From assembly GCA_019914945.1 (NCBI GenBank), contig CM034111.1, positions 62,001 through 126,000 on the forward strand: 64,000 nt of DNA. Reading direction: 5' to 3'. Below the pieces are notes generated by a model. That model was not told the origin of the DNA. It ran no database searches and worked only from the letters and a program-made list of their open reading frames with translations. A program made the position numbers and the translations under genes. Of the stretch, positions 1 to 11,102 are shown one piece after another. The stretch's first letter is position 1. Each line of letters starts with the position of its first letter. Source of the stretch: Typha latifolia (lineage: Eukaryota; Streptophyta; Magnoliopsida; Poales; Typhaceae).

Positions 1-1158
1 AAATACTAAAATACAACTTTAAAAATTATAATCTTAATCCAACGGTTATAATAGTACAGATTCTAAAACCACATTACGTAAGAAAAAATAGTATATTAGT
101 TAAAAAAATTAATTACGTGTGCTTAACTTTCCAATTTTTTTATTATATCCTTGAAGATCTTAACCATTAGATTTTCATCAAAGTGATTGATAAACAATTA
201 AAGCGCTCGACATATTTTTTTTCTTCTTCCGTTAAGATTTCTCTTTTAAATATAATTATGCCTTAATTATAAGAGATATCATTTAATATTAAATAATTTA
301 AATTTGATTATTTGGAGATAAACTTCAATTTAAATATAATTCTCTATTTTTATCTATTAAAATTTAATTTAAATCAATCTTAAACTAATGGGAGATATAT
401 GCAAATAATAAAAAATAATCAAAAAGATAAAATGTAATTAAATTTTCATCAAGTTAATTATAAAAGACATCAATACTCTTATTTTGATATATATACATTA
501 CTCTCAGTTAATGATATATATGTCTTTTACTTAATAAAATATTAAGATAATATAATTGTTAAAAAATAATGTGTAAGATTATATATCTTAAAAAATTATC
601 TGCTAAACCGATAATATCTTTCATTCCTATTACACTCTTAAAAATCTTAACCGTTAGATCTTTATCAAATTGATTGATAAAAAATTAATTCTATTGCACG
701 AAAAAAACCCTCTATATTTTATAGTTTATGAAGACTAACTGTTCGTCAAATATACAGCCAAAGTCTTATAGTTCCACGTGATTAATAAGTGTGAATGTGC
801 TGGTAAACTGACCAGCCTGACATGGAAGAAAATCTGAATTCGTCAACAAAGGAATATTACTGCTAGGATCACTCAATGTTATTTAATGAGGACTATTACA
901 AATAGCAAGGCTAAGATGTGATATATATATATATATATATATATATGTGCTTTTTTTAAAAATTTGGATATAGCTAAGAAATTAATATATGACCAAGAAA
1001 GCTTAGGCAGGTTGGAACGAAGAGATAAGCTCAGATTTAGATCTTACAATAAAGAGAGATAAGTTCACGATCAGACAGAGAGACAGTGGGGTACGTATGT
1101 ATATTTGCAGTGATAATAATAAAGAAATTAAACAACAAACTAATTAAAAAGGGCTTAC
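1..1158. other. AT-rich non-coding DNA, possibly lectin kinase intron
   Basis: No coding signal was seen on either strand. The stretch is very AT-rich and lies downstream of the lectin kinase exon on the minus strand, so it would be that gene's intron or its broken 3' side. It contains a (TA)n run at 921-946. Two related segments of about 45 bp lie at roughly 156-200 and 641-687, both built around a TTAACC-TTAGAT core followed by TTGATAAA. No remainder of the kinase (catalytic HRD or DFG motifs) was recognised here. Confidence 0.6.
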
Positions 1159-2452
1159 CGACTAGGCGGACGAGATGCTTGTGACGGAGGCGGTTAATGA
1201 TGCTGAGCTCGGAGAGGAAATCCTCCTGGCCCTTGGTATTAGCCCTGGAGAACTTTTTAACGGCCACCTGTATCTCCTCCCCATTGTCCCCGAGGAGAAC
1301 CCCTTTGTACACCGACCCGAACCCACCCTGCCCCAGTTTCATCCGCTCGTCGAAGTTACTGGTAGCCTTTCTCAGCTCCTTGAACTCGAACTCCCTCGGC
1401 ATCCCCGGGAGGCTCCTCAGAGTCCCCGTCAGCAAACTCGGATCGACCCCAACCTTCTTCCTCTTTAAGTAGAGACCCAACAATAGCCCGGCTATCGCAG
1501 CCACGCCTACGCAAGGGATACCGATCGCCAGGCCCAGTTTCCACCCGGATAGGCCCTTCTTCCCAACGCTATCGTCGGGTAATTTCTCCACCGTTAAGTT
1601 CCAGGCCAGGACGCAGTTGAGCTGGTAGTCACTCCCCGTGGAGGCGGAGAAACCCAGGAAGGACTTCTGGACGACGATGTCCCCGAGGTCGAGTGACGCG
1701 TTCAAGACGGCCCATGATGGCTTAAGCCGGCCCTCCAAAGCCATATAGACCCACACGTGCCGGTCAACGCCGTCATAATCGACCCATAGGGTGTAGTTGG
1801 TAGCGTTTACGGGTGCGATCTGGATCCCCAAGGGGCTGAGGGATCTCGTGACATTGGAGACAACGCCGTTGATGTCGAGGCCGACGTGGTTGTCGTCCGG
1901 GTCGTAGGACTGCTTCACAGTGTCCAACTCGACGGCGATGAAGTGGTTGGCGGCGTTGCCGTTAAGGGTAGAGTTGGTGAGGCCGAGGAAACCGCCGTCG
2001 CTTCCTGAAGGCGGGGGGTCGAGGGATGGCGCGATGAGGAAGGCGAAGCCCTCGCCGGGGATGGTGTTACTCTGGCGGTAGATGTTGATGGTGAAGGAGG
2101 TGTTGAAGGAGGCGACGTACTTGGAATTGGAGAGGTTGGAGTCGGAACTGGAGTAATCCCAGAGCTTAAAGGGCGTGGAGAAGAGGACGCGGCCGGATTT
2201 GTTGACGATGTAGGAGGCCTTGTTGAGGGTGTCCGGGGTGATCTGGAGGGCTCCTTGGGCGATGCTCGCTTCCTTGGAGACAGTCAGATTGGTGAGCCGG
2301 TCGGAATCGTCGAAGGAGGAGAAGCTGTAACTCAAGTACTCCTTAACGGTGGTGATGTTGTCCTGGTGAGACTGAGCCAAGGCGGTACCGAAATGGTTGA
2401 AGAGGAGGAGGACGGCGGCGGTGAGGAGGAGATTTTTGGGTGCGCCGCCCAT
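1159..2452 (-). CDS. L-type lectin receptor-like kinase, first exon only (partial)
   Basis: This is a membrane receptor kinase of the legume-lectin class (LecRK), a family that senses extracellular or wall-derived cues at the plasma membrane. The start ATG at 2452 is followed by a signal peptide (residues 1-26), a legume lectin domain with many N-glycosylation sequons (about 35-290), a transmembrane helix (about 307-330) followed by KRKK, a juxtamembrane segment ending in MPREFEFKELRKATSNF, and the start of the kinase with the glycine loop LGQGGFGSVYKG and the VAVKK lysine. The coding frame ends in RLRHKHLVRLV at a good GGTAAGC donor after 1159. The catalytic loop, DFG and APE regions are absent from the window. 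Many LecRK genes have no intron, so this is either an unusual intron-containing member running off the window or a truncated gene. The juxtamembrane sequence resembles the S.5 subgroup, but I am not certain of that. Confidence 0.88.
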
Positions 2453-2569
2453 GTCAAGGAGGAGCGCCGATCGAAATGGGTAGAGAGAGAGAGAGGAGCG
2501 AGAAAGAGAGGGGGCGGGGTTGTTGGTGATGGGGATTTTTATGGGCTTTCGGATTCCCTATTCCTTTTC

Positions 2570-2577
2570 ATATATAG
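2570..2577 (-). promoter_or_regulatory. Candidate TATA box of the lectin kinase
   Basis: On the minus strand a CTATATATG motif lies about 120 bp upstream of the ATG at 2452. A purine-rich (AG)n leader lies between them at about 2490-2510. Spacing and composition fit a plant core promoter, but nothing else confirms it. Confidence 0.4.
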
Positions 2578-2983
2578 ACAGACTCTTTTTGTGATCATAG
2601 AATAATCGTTGGTAACATGGTGCTGCGAAATTTCTTACTTGTTTTTAATCAAAAAATATTATTATTATTTTGTCGTTCATCGATGTATCTCGTACTCTCT
2701 CACCCGCACTCCTGCCATCCGTGTTTCACTTTACTAATTGTTGAGTTCTTCTCGTTAATATGAGGAATAATGCATATAAAGGTCGTAATAGTATCTAGCT
2801 TTTAATTTGGTTAGAAGCAGTATAACATAATGGGCGTGAAAGCACCTATAGTGCGTCAGATAAGGATGAAATCATTCCATCCTACAATTTACTAAAACAG
2901 TAGCTTTCATTGGTGTAGGCTGCTGACCTCAATATTCTGTCGTCAGTTGGTGTTTTAGCTATGACACCAAGATCGATATGATG

Positions 2984-3014
<31 letters not shown>

Positions 3015-3439
3015 AGAAAAACTAAATAGGCAATTACACCATGCTGCCTTAAATGTTAATATAAGAAAAACTAGCTTCACACCTCAAGAAAGAGATGTCA
3101 CACGCTTTCTCCAAAGTCCGGCTTCGGAATACGTGCCCTTCTTCTACCGTCTCATTAGTGCTCAAAGAAATTAAAAGCCTGAAAAGATTGGCAGCGACAC
3201 TAGACAGACTACCTTCGGGATTTCTGGGACCAATCCAAGAAGAAAGAAAATTTTGGTACAGAGCCATGTTTGGTACTTTGGGTGGGACGACATGAGCGTC
3301 GATCGAGTTCAACCTAGTTGTCATCTGTGTCACAGACAGATGACAAACCTCAAAAGTCATTGGACCAGAACATGAAAGCTAGCTAATATCACAGACCACG
3401 CATTCATCACCAAGAAATCTAAGAGGTTGTAGAGGCCGC
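2578..3439. other. Upstream flank of lectin kinase, no gene recognised
   Basis: This stretch holds the upstream flank of the lectin kinase, a (TA)n run at about 2984-3011, and from about 3090 a segment with short open frames on both strands. That segment may be the decayed 5' part of the LINE relic that follows, but I could not align it to a known LINE domain. Confidence 0.45.
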
Positions 3440-4925
3440 ATGAAAGACCTCCTCCCTCTGATCGTCGGGCCGGAGGGCTGGAGCAAGTGGCCTTCAGTGC
3501 CGGTAGAAGTATTTCGGACAACACTCTCGTGGCCCAGAAATCGCACACTCGATGCACACACCAAAAGCGAGCCGCCGTTGCTGATGCTCAAACTCGATAT
3601 AGAGAAAGCCTTTGACCGCATCAACTGGGCTGCGGTTTTACAGACGCTGTCCAGCATGGGATTCCTGGAGCGGTGGTGCAACTGGATCAAGGCGTGTGTT
3701 AGCTCATCGAGGTTTACCTTTCTGATCAATGGAACGCAATCGGAGTGGTTACTGCCCCACCGCGCCTTCGGCAGGGCGACCCACTATCCCCATACCTCTT
3801 CATTTTGGTTTCTCATAATCTGACGAGCTTACTAAACGAGAAGACGGAATCAGGCTAGCTCTCCGAGTTCGGAGCAGGTGACGTCCAACTAACACATATG
3901 CTATATGCGAACGACCTGCTGGTCACCGCCCAAGCTACGCCCGCCATCGCAATGTCTGTCCTCGACTGCCTGGAGGAGTACTCTCGGTTGACAAATCAAA
4001 AGGTCAACCTGGAAAAATCAGAGCTTTTCAGAGGAGAAGGAAGCAATCTGCAACTCGCTTGGATTAAGGCCAGCCTACATGCCCTTCAACTACCTTGGTG
4101 TCCAAATTTTGGGCCAGCGAATCAAGGTGAGGGAGCACAACCGCTTAGTCAATTGCGTTGAGAAGAAATTGGTGGGCTGGAAAAGTGGAGTCCTCTCGAT
4201 GGCCAGTAGGCCCATGCTCATCAACGCCACCATGCTGCTTATACCCACGTACTGGATGTGTAGCACATGGCTACCGGATTTGATCTTTGAAGCCATTACC
4301 AAGAAAGCCCGAGCTTTCCTATGGGACAATGGCAGCGGACATGGCATACTTCTCATCAGCTGGGATACAGCTACGTGCCCAAAGGAAGAAGGTGGCATGG
4401 CCATAAGAAAGCTTAAGTTGGCACGTACAGCGCTCTCGTCGGGAAGTCGCTCCTCCAAGTGTTGAATCAGGAAGATAAGCCATGGGTCCGCATCCTTAAG
4501 GCAAAATATGGAGTGCTAAACCCCTGGGATCTGCACATACCACCTAAGGCCTCCTGGGTATGGTGGGCCCTAATCGCGACTGTCGTAACCATGCGCGAGG
4601 GTTAATGCAAGATGGTGGGTGACGGTCCCAACAACCGCGTTGCATGCATCCCAGCTTGTTGGACGAGAAGCTGATGGTGAGCGACCTGATCCCAGGAAAA
4701 GGCTGGCCAAACGCTAGGCTAGTGGTCGATGCAGGGTCTGATCTCGCCTTCGAAATCGCAATGGTTGTGAATATACTAAGCATTGAGCCGGACAGATGGA
4801 TTTGGTGGCCACACCGGGGAGGCGAGCCATGAGCCAAAGCCATCTACACCTACCTTCAGCCTTGCTGCCAGCCTAGATGGGAAGGATGGCAAGTGCTGTG
4901 GCAGCTCCCGTTGGCGTTGAGAGTT
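3440..4925 (+). pseudogene. Decayed LINE (non-LTR retrotransposon) reverse transcriptase
   Basis: These are frameshifted remains of the second LINE open reading frame. One frame (3440-3823) carries the RT block LDIEKAFDRINW. A second (3898-4161) carries the catalytic box region MLYANDLLV, where the usual second aspartate-containing YADD has become YAND. A third (4079-4465) carries the thumb region with NYLGVQILG and the segment ending in the EEGGMAIRKLKLA motif. The distal region (about 4470-4925) shows the KPWVRILKAKYG, LVSDLI-like and WQVLWQLPL motifs typical of plant LINEs near their C-terminus. Several stops and frame changes separate these parts, so it cannot encode an active enzyme. No poly(A) tail or target duplication was found. 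Confidence 0.85.
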
Positions 4926-5089
4926 CGCGAATCAGGATAAATAAAATAAGTAGACTTGTCTATTTTAAAGTCAACATTGTGTGATCCGATCATCCGAACC
5001 GACCCTGTTTGTATCAGGTAATAGAGTTCAACTTCATATTCTGAAGGGCCTTCCTCGTACAAGTGGATCTGCAGCCAACTTCGTGGAAT

Positions 5090-6206
5090 TGATTCTCGTT
5101 GACTATGTGGGAAACTCTTCTGCTAATGCTTCTTCTACATCATGATACACATTTGAGCTGCTAGGACATTTTGAAAGACCAGCTCCATCAGTCTTTTCGA
5201 AGTTCAAATCCTCCAAATGATCACCAAATCTTCTGCGGACTGGATACATGGGTATGATGTGAATCAGCACCATCTCCACTAAGTGTCTTTGTTCCTACTC
5301 TAGGAACAGTTGCAAGATTTTGTGGGCACTCATCAAATACTGTATGATCCTTCAACTCTATTTTCGATCTCTTAGCATCTAAGTTTTCTTTCACATTAGG
5401 GAATTTCGACTCATTGTGTTCCTTCTTCTTCTGAATATTTCCCCATCCCTCAACTATAAAATCTGGTCCTGCTTTTGCTCGATCATTATTTTATATAGGA
5501 TCAGTAACAGCATCTTGTAAAGCTGATTCGGGTACTGGCTGGTCCTGGATATCTGCGATCTCAGTCTCTACACCAGGATGTCTTCTGCTTCATCATGTGC
5601 TTGCGGTTCCACAAGAAGCTCGACGTGTGCATCCGCAGTTCTGGGCTCTTCGAGCCCTTCAATGGTTGACACTGTCATCATTTGATCATCAATCTTTCTC
5701 ATTGCAACCTCTGGATCTGCTTCAACATCAAGCTTAGTATCAACCTCCTCATCATCATTTGCTAATTCAACAATTGATACTGATTGCACTCCCTAGTCAG
5801 CCACCATCTCAACTACAGTTCTTGCTTCATTATTCAAATTCACCTCCTCTTCATGTGATTCTTCATTTGTCTTATTGCCCATTGCTCTATTCTCCTGGCT
5901 TTTTTTTTTTTTTTTGAATAATTCCTCTTCTGCATTCTCCATATGAAATTTCTTGCTTCCTTCTGCTCCAATATCTCTATCTGATTCCCTTTTATCCTCC
6001 TCCAAATCATCTGCATCAAACTCATCTTGACCATTTAAGGCGGGGCTCTCAAAATTCACAACAGCGCTTGGTTCACCATCCAAAACAAGATCCTTCAATG
6101 AAGCATCATCGGAAAAAAAAGAAAAGAAAAGGAGAACAGGTTTGTCCCCGTCGTTCTCCTCCCTTTCCTCGCAGGCAACACAATCTCCCTTCTTGAGATC
6201 GTCCAC
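5090..6206 (-). pseudogene. Decayed acidic protein-coding sequence of unknown family
   Basis: I do not recognise the family. On the minus strand an open frame of 137 codons (6206 to 5793) reads through a single TAG at 5793-5795 into 73 more codons in the same frame (to 5568). Coding-like sequence then continues in a shifted frame (about 5560-5225), interrupted by another stop, and in a further frame to about 5090. The deduced protein is hydrophilic and strongly acidic (clusters such as DEFDADDLEEDKRESD) with lysine stretches, one of them encoded by a poly(A) run at about 5899-5915. Upstream of 6206 the frame meets stops, and the first codon is GTG, so no proper start is seen. The pattern suggests a pseudogene exon or a retrocopy lying tail to tail with the LINE relic. 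It could also be a poorly resolved real gene with short introns. Confidence 0.45.
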
Positions 6207-8622
6207 TTCTTATCTTCATCCAGTCACCCCCTTCCCATTCTATTCCACCTTCCGAGCGTTCGCATCCACCGTCGTTGCTCGCAGAAAGATCAATCCAGGA
6301 ACAACGAAAAATTAAGACGGACGAAAAAAAAAAGGTAACTCCTACATGAATCAAGGATAGCAATTCAAACCACAAACAGATCGATTGCTTAAATAAAGCA
6401 TTATATTAGAACTTACGATTAAGCAGGATAAGGTAGATTAGTTCCACTTGATCGCACGCCCGCGGGTTAGAGTTTTGTTGAGGTGAAATTTGAGAAAATT
6501 TAAACCGGTTTAAGATTTATATATAGAGAGGTACTTTGAATCAGGAGAATTTAAGTGGAGGAAAAATCTTTTTTATCCGTGATTCATTGGATTTGATTCA
6601 CTTATATAAATAGAGTGCCGATGTAATAACCAAAAATAAGTACACTAAAATAATTTAAAAAATATATAATAATGACAGGATAATAATGTACTTATCGTCA
6701 ACCCCTTTAATATTCGACTCCTAATAGTAAATAGAAAAGGAAAGTAATCGCTTTAAGTTTTATCTCCTAACTTACTGATTTCTCTATTGTTAGACATTTT
6801 CATAAATAGTGTGAATTCATGATTAGTATGTAGTTTTCTTACTTATAAATTGTAGTAGATTATGGATTGTTGGCATATAGTTAACTTCTAAATATATAAA
6901 ATGGCAGCCGCTTTGGCATTATTAAATATTAAATATTTGTTTTGAATTTAGGCTAAGCCACTCTTCTCCCACCTCTATTACCCTCAATTTCCCACACCGA
7001 GCTCAACCCGACCGAGCCTTCTCTCTCTTAGTCCAGTGACTAGTTCCACCTTATCCACGTTCATTCTACTATCCCTAGACCTTTTATGAGTATTTCAACC
7101 ATAATCAATAAAATTCCAGTTGCTTTTGATTTCTAACTTTTAGATGAATAAAATATCTGAATCTCAGGTCATATCAACGGTTAGATTAATCCACCTTGAC
7201 TTTGAAAATTTTGTATTCAATTATGTCTCGAGCTAGATCATGGATCCAAATTATCTCACTCGTGGGCGATTGTAACACTATCAAGCTCATGAATCATCTT
7301 TTTTTTTTTTTTTCAGTATCAGTACCATATCAAAATATTTTAATGTTGGGTTCTCGAGACCAAACTCAAGATTAAAATCCTCCGCATAAGAGTCTATAGT
7401 GATTAGTTTTAGTTATTTAAATTTTATTATGTCGGATTAATGCTTGCCAAACCTTTTGAATTATTTGGGTATATTTTAGTAGGATTAATTTTTGAATGAA
7501 AAATTTTAACTTTATTTTAGTTATAATAAAGTTTGTTATTATTGGTTGTATGTCTCTTGTGATTATTTTCTTAAGTAAGTCGCATGACGTGTCATGTCTC
7601 TCTATATACACTTATCACATATGACTAAGAGTTAGAAACTCTTTTTATTTTCTTTCGAACAAGCAAATCTAATTCTAATCTTACTTAAGGTTGTATTTAT
7701 ATTTCCCTACTTTTAAATTGGCTCTTTGTAGAGGGATATCTTGCTCTTATATAAAAGAAATAATAAATATAGATATATAAATTACAAGCTAATAATAATT
7801 GATCAAAATTTATTTTTATCATTTTATTATTATTTTTATATTTTATATTTATTTGAAATGTTGCTATATCAAATATATATATATATATATATATAAACAT
7901 TTTTATATTAAGTTATTCTATAATTTGTATTACTTTTAGTTTTAATTCTGATTATTTTGAATTGAATGTGATTAATTTTGATAATTAATATAATATAATA
8001 TAATGATATTTAATGATATAATGTAAGTTTGAGATAATCAACAATAATTTAAAATAGTAATTTATGTTACTAATTTACTTTATCAAATATAATAATGTAA
8101 TTTTATTTAATTATCTTATAATAGTCTTATGTAAGCTAAACAATAGACTGAAATTATAATATGAGATTAATAATTTAGAGGATATGTTATTATTTGGGAT
8201 AAGTTCCCTATGTCCTCTTATTTAATTCTAGGACCAAACTCACCATAACCAAATACTAGTTACGTCGATTGGCATATGAAATATTTTATTGGTAGATATC
8301 CCAAGGGGCGGAGGCCGAATTCTCTCGAGTCTTGAGTGACCTACACACCTCATCCACTTAGTCAACAGTTTAGTTTGAAATTGACTTGGTACTCTAGTAG
8401 TCTAACGTCCAGTCTTCATCTAACCAAACCATGATTAAAACCTGGTCTTGTGTTGTTACATCTCTTTCATCTCTTCTCCATTCCCTATAACCAGGAATTT
8501 AATTACTTCGTGCACAGTAGGAGCTTTTTATTAATTAATATACTAAATTATCTGCCGACAATCTTCGGCTTTCACGTTTATTGGTTGGTCCTTAGAGAAA
8601 ACAAAACAAGAAAACTCGGCAA

Positions 8623-8646
8623 GAAATGGAAATGGAAATGGAAATG
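8623..8646. repeat. Hexanucleotide tandem repeat (GAAATG)4
   Basis: Four perfect units of GAAATG lie end to end in intergenic DNA. Confidence 0.9.
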
Positions 8647-9060
8647 GAGCTGGGCCAGGGACAAGAAGTGCCACGTCAAGTAGGCATTCACTACGTAATA
8701 CAATTACATATATATGAAGCTATCAAATTTTCATCGATCACTTTAAATGTCACTTCAGAATGCAACCAATTATATATATCTAGAAAGGTCGAAACAAAGA
8801 AATCCAAAGTCACAAGATCTATCGGGTGTAGAAAGTGAGATTGTTTGATTTAATTGATCGATCCATGCAACAACATACAACCAATTTAAAGGTTAACAAC
8901 CACATGGATCGGTACGAGTGGTTTTAATTCCTGCCACACAGCCTAAAATGTAGGCGAGCTGTTCAAGGACAATCTGGCCTAGTTTTGTGGGCAAGGAATG
9001 GTTAATTGGGCGAGCGTGCGGCTCACGCAAGTCTTGGGGGGGACACACAACCTAAACCTC

Positions 9061-9084
9061 GGAGTCGGAGTCGGAGTCGGAATC
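9061..9084. repeat. Hexanucleotide tandem repeat (GGAGTC)4
   Basis: Three perfect GGAGTC units are followed by one GGAATC unit. Confidence 0.9.
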
Positions 9085-9777
9085 GGAGAGGATGGATGGA
9101 CAACCCCAACCCACTCTGACTTAAAACATACTGCTAACTTGTATATATAACCGACTTTGGAAACCACTTGTTTATTTCCATTCTGCTTACTAGAATCATT
9201 ACACAGGGTCAGGGATGCATTTCGATAAAACATAGGTCTCCTACTATGACCTCTATAAATAAGCAATTGTTAATGTAGTGAACCACTCCTGAGATAAGAA
9301 TTATATTGAAGTGTCGGTTCACTATATATGACGGTCGGACATACTAATTACATGTACATCTCATCCTGGGTTAAACTCATGCATGAGAATATAATGATCT
9401 TGATCTTTTGGATGATTAATAACCATGCCAAAAGTTCATTAGACTCATTAACCTCTCTAGTATTTGACTAAACAGCAACCATCGAAATAAGAAGAAATTT
9501 CGAAAGATATTGATGGCCATAGAAAACAGAGAAAAGACGTGTTATTCTTTTCACATGGATTTTGACACAAAATCTGGTTTTGTCCTTAATGCGTTGTTAA
9601 TTAAAATCCTATTATACACATTAATCAAGTACTGTCATGTCTCATAATCAGCAGTCATATTAAGGATCTGTTCAAACCTACCCTCCTTCCCTTCCCTGTT
9701 GCTTCAATCTCAGAGTCATCACTGTCATATATATATATATATATAAGGAACCCACGAGGAGTAAAATAGCCAGGCAA

Positions 9778-10161
9778 ATGGGACAACAGAGGTACAGGAG
9801 AATTGGCCGAAGATGGCGCGGGATGAGAGGCTTCCGTCTGAATTCTAATCGTTTCTTCGTCCTCCGGCTACGAATCAAGCTCTCAACTCTGTTGGGTCTC
9901 TTGGATCGAGGCCTTCGGCTGGTAAGGAAAGGCTTAAAAAGAAAATGTTCGATGATATGCAGCACAAGGGGTTGTGTGTCCGAGAAACGATGTGGTGGCA
10001 AACTAGAAACAAAGCAGCTGCCATCGTACATGAGGAGGTCCAACTCGTTTTATGCGGAGGCGATTGCTGATTGCTTGGAGTTCATAAAGAGAACGTCCGT
10101 GTCGATGGACAACAGCGACATGATGATCGTTACTGCCCGGCCGGGAACAGATGATATATAA
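9778..10161 (+). CDS. Small basic plant protein of unknown function
   Basis: This is a 127-residue frame that starts at an ATG and has no intron. The N-terminal third is very rich in arginine and contains hydrophobic leucines (about residues 27-45). The central part is lysine-rich with a few cysteines. The C-terminal part carries the compact motif RSNSFYAEAIADCLEFIKR (about 87-105), which looks like a conserved helix of a small plant-specific family, and an acidic end. I could not assign a function. No signal peptide or clear membrane segment is visible; the basic N-terminus could be nuclear or organellar. A (TA)n tract ends about 32 bp before the ATG and may serve as the TATA region. The AT-rich surroundings contrast with the coding composition, which supports a real gene. 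Confidence 0.6.
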   Translation: MGQQRYRRIGRRWRGMRGFRLNSNRFFVLRLRIKLSTLLGLLDRGLRLVRKGLKRKCSMICSTRGCVSEKRCGGKLETKQLPSYMRRSNSFYAEAIADCLEFIKRTSVSMDNSDMMIVTARPGTDDI

Positions 10162-11102
10162 TTAATAGCTACCGGCATATACATATATATATATATATAT
10201 ATATATTCTCATACATAAGTACGCGAACGCAGCTAAATTGCTTCTTTCGTTTCTTCTTAGATAGTATTATCGTTGTGCCGCTGTATTACATGCATGAAGA
10301 AGACGGTGGATCTACCATGAAACATATTGTGGAAAAGGATGATAATTAAATTTGGCTTCAACCTTTTATTGTCGACTCCTGACAAAATAAATTAATGAAG
10401 GTGTAACCAAATTAGAATATTACGTTTTGTTTTGAAATTAATTGCCTCCTGTGTCTTGTTTTCCTTCTGGTTAATCTGGGAGTTAGTTGTAAGTTTGGTG
10501 TTGATTATACTATATATTATAAGTGGCAATTAACACCTGTCGCGATATATAGCGGAGCATCTGGAAAAATCCAGGTAGGTCAAAGAAATATATATGCTGG
10601 CTTCCGTAACATATCGATTTTCTTTGCGAACTGTAAGTAGACGTTTATTTGGATAATTAAGTTTTGCTTAAAGTGCCTAACCACATATCTGTCGATCTGG
10701 TTATTACTTATTAGAGAGAGAGAGAGTACTTTGTTTGCAGGGCCAAAATAAAAGCTGGACGAAAGCAAATAGTATAAGTCCAAACTAGCACCAGCCTGCT
10801 ATTGTCCATCTAAATTAATTTGGGCCTCAACCCACTCTTCGTAACGAAGTATAGCATCCATATATGTATGCTAAAGATCAAATCCCCAAGATCAGGTGAG
10901 GTATCAAATATCTATCATGCAATCTCTAACCCACCCCACACGTATGCTTCTCTTCCCTGTATTCTTCTACCCCTTACCTCAATTCATCTAAAAATTATAA
11001 TACAACCCAGTATAAAACGGGCCAAACCTCTAATTCGGAATTGGATTTGGGACCCAAATCAAATAATAGTTTGATAACCTAATTAACTCCCTCCTTCCCT
11101 CC
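10162..11102. other. Intergenic region upstream of NTR
   Basis: No gene was seen. It contains a (TA)n run at about 10183-10206, a short (GA)n tract at about 10714-10727, and the presumed promoter and pyrimidine-rich leader of the thioredoxin reductase just before 11103. Confidence 0.55.

Larger units (their letters stand above)
6207..9777. other. AT-rich intergenic DNA with simple repeats
   Basis: No supportable gene was found over about 3.5 kb. It is largely AT-rich, with a poly(T) run at about 7300-7314, a (TA)n run at about 7876-7895, four GAAATG units at 8623-8646, four GGAGTC-type units at 9061-9084 and a (TA)n run at about 9728-9745. The open frames here are short and carry no recognisable motif. 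Confidence 0.6.
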
